A stretch of 53,724 nucleotides of DNA from contig JADKBL010000035.1 of the NCBI GenBank assembly GCA_016718875.1, positions 1 through 53,724 on the forward strand, read 5' to 3'. This DNA comes from Bacteroidota bacterium (GTDB lineage Bacteria; Bacteroidota; Bacteroidia; Bacteroidales; VadinHA17). The position numbers and the translations under genes were made by a program. Positions 25,963 to 34,611 of the stretch are shown one piece after another. Position 1 is the stretch's first letter. Every line of letters starts with the position of its first letter. A model generated the notes under the pieces. It was not told the DNA's origin and did no database searches. It worked only from the letters and a program-made list of their open reading frames with translations.

Positions 25963-26733
25963 TTATTTGAGATCGTTATAAGGCAGTTCTATCTTTTTTA
26001 CAAGAAGGTAGTTATTTCCATAAGCTGACAAAACCTCTGCCAGAATCTCAATAACAGGTCTTGTTGGTGCTGTTGCTTTTTTGAGAGTAAGATTTCCAAT
26101 TCCATTAACCGTTTTTATTGCCACCACTGCTGCAGTGTCGTATACTCCTTTTGAGAAATCGCCTCTGAAGAATTTCACTTTAGTGGCTTTATTTGAAAGT
26201 TGAAGTGATATCTTATAGGTGCCGTTGGCAGAATAGTCATCTTTGATACTGACAACCATATCAGGATAATCCTTAATCAGTTTCCCGTCGGGTGTAAACT
26301 CCTCAAAGAAAAAAGTTCTCAGCCCTTTTTTGTATCCTAGTCTGGCTTTAATCTTTCCATTCTTAAAATACTGCTGCTGTATTCCATTAATTGTATCCTT
26401 GTCGTAAGGTGTTGCACGGAATACCTGACCTTCGATATAATACCATTTAGCCGAATCCTCCCTTAGACCGTTCTCATACCAGAAAGTCTGACGGACCTGT
26501 TTGGTTAAATAGAAGGATTTCATGACACCTTCTCTTACCCCGTTTTTAAAAGTAACCTCCTTGACAAGAGTATTGCCGCTGAAGTATTGTTTTATGCCGG
26601 TATATCCGGTATCTGGCACCGAAATTGTATCAGCTGCAGCCTGAGAATCTGGCTGGGGATTTCCACTTCCGCCACAACCAGCGATGAATAGCAGCAAGGT
26701 CAGAAACAGACCAGTACCAGCGAATAATTTCAT
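25963..26733 (-). CDS. Lipoprotein with MORN-2/YwqK-like repeats
   Basis: The protein is 256 residues with a lipoprotein signal (lipobox FIAGC, followed by a Gly/Ser-rich linker). Residues about 45-160 hold several antiparallel repeats of the MORN-2 (YwqK antitoxin) kind: KEVTFKNGVREGVMKSFY, FWYENGLREDSAKWYY and QYFKNGKIKARLGYKKGLR. The last 90 residues are a separate beta domain without a name I can give. In Bacteroidota such proteins are exported surface proteins and not part of a toxin-antitoxin pair; no toxin gene is next to it. It sits between manA and engB. Confidence 0.75.
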   Translation of the reverse strand: MKLFAGTGLFLTLLLFIAGCGGSGNPQPDSQAAADTISVPDTGYTGIKQYFSGNTLVKEVTFKNGVREGVMKSFYLTKQVRQTFWYENGLREDSAKWYYIEGQVFRATPYDKDTINGIQQQYFKNGKIKARLGYKKGLRTFFFEEFTPDGKLIKDYPDMVVSIKDDYSANGTYKISLQLSNKATKVKFFRGDFSKGVYDTAAVVAIKTVNGIGNLTLKKATAPTRPVIEILAEVLSAYGNNYLLVKKIELPYNDLK

Positions 26734-26754
26734 AATAATTTGAATTATAGGTGA

Positions 26755-27753
26755 TTAAATTGAACTTTCAGAAATAGTGTATACTTCAAGCAACTGTGAT
26801 TCTCCAACCGGATCAAGAGCTACTTCCTTAATCATTGCAGGCAGAAGTACAGTTTCTCCTTTTGTTATTTTCTCTGATGATCCGTCCCAGCAGATATTGA
26901 ATTCACCTTCAAGGCAAATGTATATAACAAAAGAGTCATTGAAGTAGTATTCTTTATTTATTTTCTTGTTGAATCTCAGGAGATTAGTGTTAAAATATTC
27001 ACAGCTTACAAGATTCTGCTCAGTATTTATTTCAGCAGGCTTATTTATCTTTCCTCTTTTTGCTGTCTCTGAGAAATCAATAGCATCAAGTGCCAGATCG
27101 AGATGAAGTTCTCTTTTTGTTTTGCCTGTGCTTTGTCTGTTCCAATCAGATATTCTGTAAGTTATATCTGAGGTCTGCTGTATTTCAACAAGAACTGTAC
27201 CTGCACCAATTGCATGTATTCTTCCGGCAGGAGTGAAGAAGGTGTCGCCTTTTTCAGCCTTTTCAGTATTGAGAAGGTCGGTCAGAGTACCTTTTTTCAG
27301 GGCCTCTTCGTACATTTCCTTAGTCACCTCTTCCCTGAATCCGGTATAAATCTTTGCATTCTTTTCGCATTCAAGAATATACCACATTTCGGTTTTGCCG
27401 TATGCATTATGCCTCTCTTTTGCCATTTTATCACCGGGGTGCACCTGTACTGACAGGTCCTCCCTTGCTTCTATGAATTTGATAAGCAGAGGAAACTCAT
27501 TTCCGAACTTCTCGTAAATTGAATCACCGGTAATATCGCCCATGTATACCTCTATAAGCTCTTCTATAGTGTTCCCTGCCAGGAACCCATTGCTTACAAC
27601 TGAAAGATCACCCTGTACGCCTGAGACTTCCCAGCTTTCACCAATATTAGGGAGGTTGCCTGCTTTTTTATTATAATGGCCGGCGAGAGCATTTCCACCC
27701 CACACTTTATCCTTGAGGATAGGATCAAATTTTAACGGATACAATTCTGACAT
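26755..27753 (-). CDS. manA: Mannose-6-phosphate isomerase, type I
   Basis: The protein is 332 residues from MSELYPLKF. An ATG at 27798 would add 15 residues unlike the family and would leave only 12 bp to the divergent udk gene, so the inner start is preferred. Zinc-site motifs are VQVHPGD (with SVQ before it), the glutamate in KTEMWYIL, and the histidine in RIHAIGAGTVLVEIQQTSDI, followed by YRISDWNR. The enzyme converts fructose 6-phosphate and mannose 6-phosphate for mannose use and for GDP-sugar synthesis. It begins the long minus-strand gene series. Confidence 0.92.
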   Translation of the reverse strand: MSELYPLKFDPILKDKVWGGNALAGHYNKKAGNLPNIGESWEVSGVQGDLSVVSNGFLAGNTIEELIEVYMGDITGDSIYEKFGNEFPLLIKFIEAREDLSVQVHPGDKMAKERHNAYGKTEMWYILECEKNAKIYTGFREEVTKEMYEEALKKGTLTDLLNTEKAEKGDTFFTPAGRIHAIGAGTVLVEIQQTSDITYRISDWNRQSTGKTKRELHLDLALDAIDFSETAKRGKINKPAEINTEQNLVSCEYFNTNLLRFNKKINKEYYFNDSFVIYICLEGEFNICWDGSSEKITKGETVLLPAMIKEVALDPVGESQLLEVYTISESSI

Positions 27754-27773
27754 ATAATTCAGGCACTTTTTAT

Positions 27774-27781
27774 TACATTTG
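27774..27781 (+). promoter_or_regulatory. Candidate -7 box for udk
   Basis: TACATTTG fits TAnnTTTG and stands 29 bp before the udk ATG. No clear TTG lies about 20 bases upstream, so the call rests on one element and on its place in the divergent manA-udk gap. Confidence 0.4.
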
Positions 27782-27810
27782 GTAAAATTATCTGGCAAAA
27801 ATAGGCATTT

Positions 27811-28419
27811 ATGTTGATAGTAGGAATAGCAGGAGGAACTGGTTCGGGAAAAACAACTGTTGTGAGGAAGATCTCAGAAGTATTTCCCAACGGAGAGGTT
27901 ATTGTAATGCCGCAGGACTCTTACTATAAAGATAACAGGTGGATATCGATTGAAGAGAGGCAGAAGATAAATTTTGACCATCCCGACTCTGTGGAATTCA
28001 GCCTTCTGATTGAACATCTGAAAGAGCTTAGAAAGGGGAACAGTGTTGAGATGCCAATCTATTCCTACCTGACATGTTTAAGATCGGAGGAGACTATCAC
28101 AATCGAGCCTTCAAGGGTGGTGGTGGTTGAAGGTATTCTGATTCTTACAGATCCCGGACTAAGGAACATGTTCGATATAAAAGTATTTGTTGATGCTGAT
28201 GCCGACGACAGGCTTGGTAGGGTTATACAGCGTGATATAATTGAACGCGGCCGTACACTTGGCAAAGTACTGGAAAGGTATCATGATACGGTAAAACCAT
28301 CTCATCTTCAGTTTATTGAACCTTCCAAGAGATATGCGGACGTTATAATTCCGGGAGGAGGTGAGAACCAGGTTGGCATTGAAGTACTGATTTCGATTAT
28401 TGAAAAGCACCTAACATAA
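27811..28419 (+). CDS. udk: Uridine kinase
   Basis: The protein is 202 residues with the P-loop GIAGGTGSGKTTV at the N-terminus, the substrate-site block NFDHPDSVEF, PIYSYLT, and the lid-region arginines in RVIQRDIIERGR. It phosphorylates uridine and cytidine in pyrimidine salvage. Length is normal. The downstream exonuclease gene starts 16 bp after its stop, so the two are likely co-transcribed. Confidence 0.95.
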   Translation: MLIVGIAGGTGSGKTTVVRKISEVFPNGEVIVMPQDSYYKDNRWISIEERQKINFDHPDSVEFSLLIEHLKELRKGNSVEMPIYSYLTCLRSEETITIEPSRVVVVEGILILTDPGLRNMFDIKVFVDADADDRLGRVIQRDIIERGRTLGKVLERYHDTVKPSHLQFIEPSKRYADVIIPGGGENQVGIEVLISIIEKHLT

Positions 28420-28435
28420 AGAAAATCTTAATAAA

Positions 28436-29161
28436 ATGCTTGACAACATCAGAGTTGAGGATGTACTCTTCCTCGATATAGAGACTGTTCCGGTTGCAGA
28501 GACATTTGAGATGCTGGAACCCGGAATGCAGAAACTTTGGGATAAGAAATCAAAAAATTTCAGAACAGCGGAGCAGACAGCAAATGATGCTTATGAGAGA
28601 GCTGGCATCTATTCGGAATTTGGAAAGATAATATGTATTTCTGTCGGTTACATTAAGGAAAAGGATCCGTACGCACTAAGACTGAAATCATTTTATGGTG
28701 ATGATGAAAAAGTAATTCTTAACGAATTCTCAGCTATGCTTTCGAAATTCTCAAAATCCAACAGAGAGTCACTGCTTTGTGCACATAACGGAAAGGAATT
28801 TGACTATCCCTATATTGCAAGGAGGATGATTATTAATGGTATCCTTATACCGGAACTGCTTGACAATGCCGGGAAGAAACCATGGGAGGTAAAGCTTCTT
28901 GATACTATGGACCTGTGGAAATTTGGTGATTATAAGAATTATACATCCCTCGACCTGCTTACATCGGTGTTGGGAATTCCCACCCCAAAGGATGATATTG
29001 ACGGTAGTATGGTAGCCGGAATATATTATAACGAAAAAGATATTGAAAGGATAGTAAGGTATTGCGAAAAGGACGTGATAGCAATTGTCCAGGTTCTGTT
29101 AAGGTTTATGGGTAAACCTCTGGTGAGTACCGACAGGATGGAATCAGTCACATTTTCCTAA
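28436..29161 (+). CDS. DEDDy-type 3'-5' exonuclease (PolB-like exonuclease domain)
   Basis: The protein is 241 residues. The exonuclease motifs are LFLDIETVPV (Exo I, D and E), LCAHNGKEFDYPYIARRM (Exo II) and ERIVRYCEKDVIAIV (Exo III, with Y four residues before D, hence DEDDy). It is a stand-alone version of the DNA polymerase B proofreading domain, common in Bacteroidota with no defined role. The stop overlaps the stop of the convergent hydrolase gene by four bases. Confidence 0.85.
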   Translation: MLDNIRVEDVLFLDIETVPVAETFEMLEPGMQKLWDKKSKNFRTAEQTANDAYERAGIYSEFGKIICISVGYIKEKDPYALRLKSFYGDDEKVILNEFSAMLSKFSKSNRESLLCAHNGKEFDYPYIARRMIINGILIPELLDNAGKKPWEVKLLDTMDLWKFGDYKNYTSLDLLTSVLGIPTPKDDIDGSMVAGIYYNEKDIERIVRYCEKDVIAIVQVLLRFMGKPLVSTDRMESVTFS

Positions 29162-29961
29162 CCGATACCTGCAAGACTTAACAGGTTTCTGGCCACATCA
29201 TCCGGTTGATCTGCATGAAGCCAGTGTCCTGCATTTGCAATCTCGTTGAATTCAGCTGCAGGAAATATCTTAAGGATTTCAGGGTAATCAGAACTGTTTA
29301 AATAGTCCGATTCTGCACCTTTGAGAAAGATTACGGGAAAGCCTGTAATCTGGTTATCATGCATATCGCTGCTGTCAATACCCTCCATAATCCTGTCAAG
29401 GTTTTTCAGCAGGGATGGTACATTTAACTTCCACTTAAAATTATTCCCTTCAACTCTTTGAAGGTTCTTTAGTATAAATCCCCTGATATTCTCTGATTCT
29501 ATCTTTTGAGTGAGAGCAGCATCAGCATCTGCACGGGAATGTATTTTCGTAAGATCAAGAGAATTCATGGCTTCCAGTATGGTTTTGTGCTGAAGGTATG
29601 CCTGATTTCCTGAATATTCCCTGACAAAAGGAGAGATATCGGCAATAAGCAGTCCGCTCAGTTTTTCAGGCCATTTTATTGCATATGCCATAGCTGCCTT
29701 TCCTCCCATGCTGTGTCCTGCCAGGAAGAAACTTCGTAATCCCAGATCATTTGCCAGTTCATTAAGGTCATCGCTCATTGCCTCATAATTCATTATTTCC
29801 GAATGAGGTGATTGTCCGTGATTCCTTAGGTCGGGCAAATAAACAGTATAATGGTCACCTATTTTCTTTGCGATTGATACCCAGTTATCGGAAGAGCCAT
29901 AGAGCCCGTGAAGGATTATTAACGGAGGTCCGCTCCCCTGGCTTCGGCAAAAGAGTTTCAT
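29158..29961 (-). CDS. Alpha/beta-hydrolase (YbfF-like esterase)
   Basis: The protein is 267 residues. It has the oxyanion-side motif HGLYGSSDNW, DLRNHGQS, the nucleophile elbow GHSMGG, a late acid in FLKGAESDYL and the catalytic histidine in NAGHWLHAD. The pattern DLRNHGxSP is typical of YbfF-type esterases acting on short acyl esters. It starts 5 bp after the pdxJ stop, so the two form an operon. The natural substrate is not known. Confidence 0.87.
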   Translation of the reverse strand: MKLFCRSQGSGPPLIILHGLYGSSDNWVSIAKKIGDHYTVYLPDLRNHGQSPHSEIMNYEAMSDDLNELANDLGLRSFFLAGHSMGGKAAMAYAIKWPEKLSGLLIADISPFVREYSGNQAYLQHKTILEAMNSLDLTKIHSRADADAALTQKIESENIRGFILKNLQRVEGNNFKWKLNVPSLLKNLDRIMEGIDSSDMHDNQITGFPVIFLKGAESDYLNSSDYPEILKIFPAAEFNEIANAGHWLHADQPDDVARNLLSLAGIG

Positions 29962-29966
29962 TGTAT

Positions 29967-30686
29967 TTAATTACCTGACAGTTGCCTTTTGTACATCTGA
30001 ATGGTATTCTCAAGTCCCAGATAAAGAGCATCAGAAATCAGTGCATGTCCTATTGATACCTCAAGGAGCCAGGGAATATTCTGATGGAAGTAACGCAGGT
30101 TGTCAAGACTGAGATCGTGACCTGCATTCAGACCCAGTCCTAATTTTCTGGCTGTTTCCGCAGCCATGACGAAGGGTTCAACTGCTTTTATTGAATTGGC
30201 TGAGAATTGAGTGGCATATGGTTCGGTATAGAGCTCCACCCTGTCAGTCCCTGTAAGTGCTGCATATTCAATGATTTTTATATCAGGATCGACGAAGAGG
30301 GATGTCCTGATACCGGCTTTTTTGAAAGTTGAAACAATATCAGTCAGATAACTTCTGAATTTTATTGTATCCCATCCTGCATTGGATGTTATAGCATCGT
30401 GGGCATCAGGGACAAGAGTAACCTGGTCGGGTTTAACTGAAAGGACCAGCGCAATGAACTGATCATTAGGATTGCCCTCTATATTGAATTCTGTTGTTAT
30501 AATAGGTTTTATGTCGAGAACATCCTTATATCTGATATGTCGTTCATCAGGTCTTGGATGTACAGTAATTCCATCGGCACCAAAAAGCTGGCAGTTAATT
30601 GCTGCTGAAAGAACATTTGGTATATTTCCTCCCCTGGCATTTCTGATTGTTGCGATCTTGTTGATATTTACACTTAACTTTGTCAT
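29967..30686 (-). CDS. pdxJ: Pyridoxine 5'-phosphate synthase
   Basis: The protein is 239 residues. It joins 1-deoxyxylulose 5-phosphate with 3-amino-2-oxopropyl phosphate in the DXP-dependent vitamin B6 pathway. Motifs include LSVNINKIATIRNARGG, DGITVHPRPDERHI, the catalytic region KPDQVTLVPD and GLGLNAGHDLSLDNL. Length and order are standard. It is divergent from the CBS-nadK pair and followed by the hydrolase gene. Confidence 0.96.
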   Translation of the reverse strand: MTKLSVNINKIATIRNARGGNIPNVLSAAINCQLFGADGITVHPRPDERHIRYKDVLDIKPIITTEFNIEGNPNDQFIALVLSVKPDQVTLVPDAHDAITSNAGWDTIKFRSYLTDIVSTFKKAGIRTSLFVDPDIKIIEYAALTGTDRVELYTEPYATQFSANSIKAVEPFVMAAETARKLGLGLNAGHDLSLDNLRYFHQNIPWLLEVSIGHALISDALYLGLENTIQMYKRQLSGN

Positions 30687-30727
30687 TATAATAAAAATGT
30701 GTTTTTGCCGAACTTATGTTGAAGATG

Positions 30728-30735
30728 CAAAAGTA
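30728..30735 (-). promoter_or_regulatory. Candidate -7 box for pdxJ
   Basis: On the minus strand this reads TACTTTTG, matching TAnnTTTG, 42 bp before the pdxJ start. No TTG stands at the expected distance, so the support is weak. Confidence 0.33.
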
Positions 30736-30783
30736 CAACAACTGGAATTTTTTTTACTATATTAGTTGAAAATATAACCAAAA

Positions 30784-31449
30784 ATGGTTGCAAAAGACCT
30801 TATATCTGAAGTAATTCCGTCCCTTAAGACATCTGATCTGGGGCAGACTGCATTAAACTGGATGGAGATCTTCAGAATATCGCATCTCCCTATCGTCAAT
30901 AACCAGGAATTTCTGGGTCTTATTTCGGATGCTGATATTTATGATATGAATCAGCCGGATGAGCCTATTGGTAATCATGCCCTTACCCTTCTTAAACCCT
31001 TTGTTACCTCTGAGCAGCATATGTTTGAAGTGATTGGACTGGCTGCACGGCTTAAACTTTCAGTAATTCCGGTTCTTGATTCAAATCAGCTCTATAAGGG
31101 TGTTATCACAACAAATGATCTGATAAGGCATATTGCAGAGATGTCATCCATGGAACAGCCGGGGGCTATTATTGTGCTTGAAATTATTGAGAGGGATTAT
31201 ACACTTTCCCAGATTGCCCAGATAATTGAAAGTAATAATATAAAGGTACTCAGCATGTATGTAACCTCTCCTCCTGATTCAACAAAACTGGAAATTACAC
31301 TTAAACTGAACAGCAATGATCTTTCGTCGGTTATAAGGACATTTGAAAGGTATAATTATGAAGTCAGAACGTGGGTTGCAAGTTCCGATTCGATAGACCA
31401 GTTTTACCAGGAGCGTTTTGATCTGCTGATGAAGTATTTAAATATCTGA
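30784..31449 (+). CDS. CBS-domain protein with ACT-like C-terminus
   Basis: The protein is 221 residues. Two CBS motifs fill residues about 1-125 (ISHLPIVNNQEFLGLISDAD and LSVIPVLDSNQLYKGVITTN). The last 80 residues (IIVLEIIERDYTLSQIAQII, then KLEITLKLNSNDL) have an ACT-like alternation. CBS pairs bind adenosine nucleotides such as AMP, ATP or SAM and regulate partners. It ends 3 bp before nadK, so a role in sensing nucleotide state beside NAD kinase is an attractive but unproved idea. No membrane or catalytic domain is present. Confidence 0.82.
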   Translation: MVAKDLISEVIPSLKTSDLGQTALNWMEIFRISHLPIVNNQEFLGLISDADIYDMNQPDEPIGNHALTLLKPFVTSEQHMFEVIGLAARLKLSVIPVLDSNQLYKGVITTNDLIRHIAEMSSMEQPGAIIVLEIIERDYTLSQIAQIIESNNIKVLSMYVTSPPDSTKLEITLKLNSNDLSSVIRTFERYNYEVRTWVASSDSIDQFYQERFDLLMKYLNI

Positions 31450-31452
31450 TTT

Positions 31453-32331
31453 ATGCTTAAACGGGTTGCCATATACAGTAAAGATTCCAATGCAAAGACA
31501 AAGGAAGGAGTCAGCAGGCTGATTTCAGAATTCTGCCGGAGAGGCATAAAGATTCAGATCTTCCAGGGATCTGAGGAACCACTGGCATGTCCGGGTGGTG
31601 AGTTAATTGAAAGGTTCACAGAGTTATCCGCTCTTTCAGAATTACCTGATCTTGTTTTAAGTGTAGGAGGCGATGGGACATTCCTTGAAACAGTACTCAA
31701 GGTAAAAGATACAGATATTCCTGTTGCCGGCGTGAATACCGGCAGGATGGGATTTCTTGCCAACATACCGGCTGATGATATTGGAAGGTCTATTGATATG
31801 CTTAACAACGGAGAATATGGAATAGTAGAAAGGTGTCTCCTTAAAATTGAGAAACCGGATGGAATTTTCACTGGAAACGGATCATCAGCACTTAATGAAA
31901 TTACAATTCAGAAGGCTGATCTGAGTATGATTACAATCAATGTATTTGTTGATAATATTCCTCTCAATACATACTGGGCTGACGGATTAATTATCTCTAC
32001 GGCCACAGGATCAACGGCATATAATTTAAGTGCCGGAGGACCTATACTTTCACCTGAGGATACAAGTATAATAATCTCACCGATTTCACCTCATAACCTT
32101 ACTATCCGTCCAATAATAATTTCAGGTGAAAGCCGGCTTAAGATGATTCTGGAAGGAAGGAGCAGCGAATATATGGCTACGTGTGATTTTCGTTCAAAAC
32201 GACTGCCTTTCTCGGAGGAGATCCATATTGCAATGGACAGTGTGAAGCTGAAAACAGTTATGCTGAACGGGATGGACTTTTACAGTACTTTGAGAAACAA
32301 GCTTATGTGGGGAGTGGATCGCAGAAATTAA
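31453..32331 (+). CDS. nadK: NAD kinase
   Basis: The protein is 292 residues. The kinase signature SVGGDGTFLE (GGDG) is at residues about 74-83, followed by VNTGRMGFLAN, NEITIQK and the glycine-rich ADGLIISTATGSTAYNLSAG. It phosphorylates NAD to NADP. It follows the CBS protein gene directly, with a spacing of 3 bp. Confidence 0.95.
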   Translation: MLKRVAIYSKDSNAKTKEGVSRLISEFCRRGIKIQIFQGSEEPLACPGGELIERFTELSALSELPDLVLSVGGDGTFLETVLKVKDTDIPVAGVNTGRMGFLANIPADDIGRSIDMLNNGEYGIVERCLLKIEKPDGIFTGNGSSALNEITIQKADLSMITINVFVDNIPLNTYWADGLIISTATGSTAYNLSAGGPILSPEDTSIIISPISPHNLTIRPIIISGESRLKMILEGRSSEYMATCDFRSKRLPFSEEIHIAMDSVKLKTVMLNGMDFYSTLRNKLMWGVDRRN

Positions 32332-32375
32332 GACTCATTTAACATAAGTATTAATAGATTTTAATAATTGATTAT

Positions 32376-32383
32376 TATATTTG
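32376..32383 (+). promoter_or_regulatory. Candidate -7 box for the outer-membrane/uppS/bamA operon
   Basis: TATATTTG fits TAnnTTTG and lies 22 bp before the start at 32406. The -33 region has no clean TTG at the expected place. The position, after nadK and before a six-gene run, supports it. Confidence 0.45.
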
Positions 32384-32405
32384 TAACTGATAAAAAGAGA
32401 ATTAA

Positions 32406-33161
32406 ATGAGACGGTCCCTTCTGATACTTATTCTTTTCTGCATCATGAGTCAGCTTACTGAGGCTCAGCTTTGGAAGATGAAAAGGTATGAGGTCAGCGG
32501 AGGATTAGGGCCTTCAATCTTTTCAGGAGATATCGGTGGATTTTCTCCCGGTGAGAATATTATAGGATTAAAGGATATGTCTTTTCTGCAAACAAGGTTT
32601 AATGTTAATGCAAACGCAAAGTACAGAATATCACAGTCTTTTAGTGCCAGGTTAAGTCTTACTTATGGAATGTTGAAGGCTACTGATGAAAGAGGCTCAA
32701 ATCCGGACCGGGGGTTTGAAGCATCAACCACACTATTTGAGCCGGCTTTGATTTGTGAGTATTATTTTATTAAAAACAAGGCAGAAAACAGTTATGCTTT
32801 TGTTAGCAGCGGGAGAAAATTTCTAAAAACGCTTTTTACATCTCTGGATTTCTACGCTTTTGGAGGAATTGGCGGGGCATCTTATTCCGTAAAACCAAAT
32901 TTAGCACTTGAAAATAATTCCGGGGGGTTTAATTCAGGAGGTTTCACAACAGTTATACCGGCAGGACTTGGTACTACACTTATATACTCACCCGATCTGA
33001 ATTTTGGTTTTGAAATTGGATACAGATATGCGTTTTCAGATTACCTTGATGGTTATACTTCACAATATTCCAACTCGAATGACGTTTATTATTTTTTAAA
33101 CTTTAACATTACCTATAAGTTAAAGACAGGCAGAAACGGATGGCCGTCATTCAGTCGATAA
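32406..33161 (+). CDS. Outer-membrane beta-barrel protein (DUF6089-like), first of two
   Basis: The protein is 251 residues with a signal peptide ending near TEAQ. Alternating aromatic and polar strands (YEVSGGLGPSIFSGDIGG, YRISQSFSARLSLTYGML, FGFEIGYRYAFSDYLDGY) and a terminal FNITYKLK strand fit a small barrel of the kind labelled DUF6089 in Bacteroidota. It precedes a related gene and the uppS-bamA-skp set, so it may be a client or accessory of outer-membrane assembly. The specific role is unknown. Confidence 0.75.
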   Translation: MRRSLLILILFCIMSQLTEAQLWKMKRYEVSGGLGPSIFSGDIGGFSPGENIIGLKDMSFLQTRFNVNANAKYRISQSFSARLSLTYGMLKATDERGSNPDRGFEASTTLFEPALICEYYFIKNKAENSYAFVSSGRKFLKTLFTSLDFYAFGGIGGASYSVKPNLALENNSGGFNSGGFTTVIPAGLGTTLIYSPDLNFGFEIGYRYAFSDYLDGYTSQYSNSNDVYYFLNFNITYKLKTGRNGWPSFSR

Positions 33162-33179
33162 TGAGCTGGAATTCTCTTG

Positions 33180-33857
33180 ATGGAAAAAATTAAATGGATT
33201 ACATTATTTTTGATGATCTCTCTGACAATCAGTGGTCAGCGAAAAGCTGATTATGGTGTATTCGGTGGTGTTTCATCCTACTTTGGTGATATAAATACCG
33301 GGAGACCTTTGTATACCCCTTTGCCTGCAGCCGGTTTCTTTTACAGGTACAATCTGCATCCGCGTCAGTCAATAAGAGCAAATCTATTTGCCGGAGGACT
33401 TCAGGGGAATGATGCCGATTTTAATAATGATTTTCAACAGGCACGAAATGCATCTTTTTCAGGAATGATTGCAGAACTCGCAGCCCAGTTTGAATTTAAT
33501 TTCTTCCCCTATGCAACTGATGGAAAAAGATGGAATTATACTCCGTATTTAGCCGGAGGAATTGGGATTTCTTTCCTTAATACACAGGGACTTACATATG
33601 TTCCGGTTATTCCCTTTTCAATGGGATTTAAGGTTAATGTTTATAAAAATCTGGGATTAGAAGCAGAATATGGTTTTCGTAAAACTTTTTATGATAACTT
33701 TGACGGCTTAAATGATCCGGTGGCTGCCGAAGATAAAGGATGGCTCCATAACAATGACTGGTACACATTTACAGGCATTTGTATTTCATGGAAAATCTAT
33801 AATAAACTTGCCGGCTGCCCTGCATATAATGATGTTGATTCGAAGAGAAAACGATAG
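33180..33857 (+). CDS. Outer-membrane beta-barrel protein (DUF6089-like), second
   Basis: The protein is 225 residues from the ATG at 33180; a TTG just before it also opens the frame but is less likely. A short signal peptide ends near SGQ. YGVFGGVSSYFGDINTGRP resembles the start of the preceding protein (GPSIFSGDIGG), and PYLAGGIGISFL and LEAEYGFRKTFYDNFDGLND are barrel strands and loops seen in DUF6089 proteins. It is 18 bp after its neighbour and 3 bp before uppS. Confidence 0.75.
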   Translation: MEKIKWITLFLMISLTISGQRKADYGVFGGVSSYFGDINTGRPLYTPLPAAGFFYRYNLHPRQSIRANLFAGGLQGNDADFNNDFQQARNASFSGMIAELAAQFEFNFFPYATDGKRWNYTPYLAGGIGISFLNTQGLTYVPVIPFSMGFKVNVYKNLGLEAEYGFRKTFYDNFDGLNDPVAAEDKGWLHNNDWYTFTGICISWKIYNKLAGCPAYNDVDSKRKR

Positions 33858-33860
33858 AAT

Positions 33861-34607
33861 ATGTCCCTGAAGGAACAGATCAATACTGCAAAACTACCCT
33901 TACACATCGCCATTATTATGGATGGTAACGGCAGATGGGCAAAGCAAAGAGGCCTTGACAGGGTTTTTGGTCACCAGCAGGGAGTCAGTGCTGTCAGAAA
34001 TGTTATTGAGGCAGCCACAGAACTGGGAATAAAATACCTTACGCTTTATGCATTCTCAACCGAAAACTGGGGAAGGCCTGATGAAGAGGTATCAGCACTT
34101 ATGGGAATCATGATACAGTCACTCAATAAAGAGACGGAAACCCTTATAAAAAACAATATCAGGATGATGACTATCGGTGATGTTGACAGACTTGCTGTTG
34201 ATGTCAGGGAAAGGCTTGATGATACAATAAAACTTACTTCCGGCTGTACCGGGCTTAATCTTATTGTGGCTCTGAGTTATAGTTCCAGATGGGAAATAAC
34301 AGAAGCTGCCAGAAGACTGGCTGCAGATGTTAAGAGAGGTGCAGTGGATATTAACATGGTTGATGAGGATAAATTCGGAGATTACCTTTCCACAGCAGGT
34401 ATTCCCGATCCCGATCTCATGATCAGAACAAGCGGCGAGATGAGAATCAGCAATTTTCTTTTATGGCAATTGGCATATGCCGAACTTTATATAACGGAAA
34501 CACTTTGGCCCGATTTTGGTAAGGACAGTTTTTATGAAGCTGTAATTGATTATCAGAAAAGGGAAAGAAGATTTGGAAAGACAACTGAACAGGTAGCGGA
34601 CAATTGA
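33861..34607 (+). CDS. uppS: Isoprenyl transferase (undecaprenyl diphosphate synthase)
   Basis: The protein is 248 residues. The catalytic segment IIMDGNGRWAKQRG contains the essential Asp. Further motifs are TLYAFSTENWGRP, PDLMIRTSGEMRISNFLLWQ and ELYITETLWPDF. It builds the C55 carrier for peptidoglycan and surface polysaccharides. Position before bamA is conserved in Bacteroidota. Confidence 0.95.
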   Translation: MSLKEQINTAKLPLHIAIIMDGNGRWAKQRGLDRVFGHQQGVSAVRNVIEAATELGIKYLTLYAFSTENWGRPDEEVSALMGIMIQSLNKETETLIKNNIRMMTIGDVDRLAVDVRERLDDTIKLTSGCTGLNLIVALSYSSRWEITEAARRLAADVKRGAVDINMVDEDKFGDYLSTAGIPDPDLMIRTSGEMRISNFLLWQLAYAELYITETLWPDFGKDSFYEAVIDYQKRERRFGKTTEQVADN

Positions 34608-34611
34608 AACA

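Noticed and set aside
25963..26733. Toxin-antitoxin antitoxin (YwqK label)
   Set aside because: The protein is a lipoprotein with MORN-2 repeats and has no toxin gene beside it, so the label would mislead.
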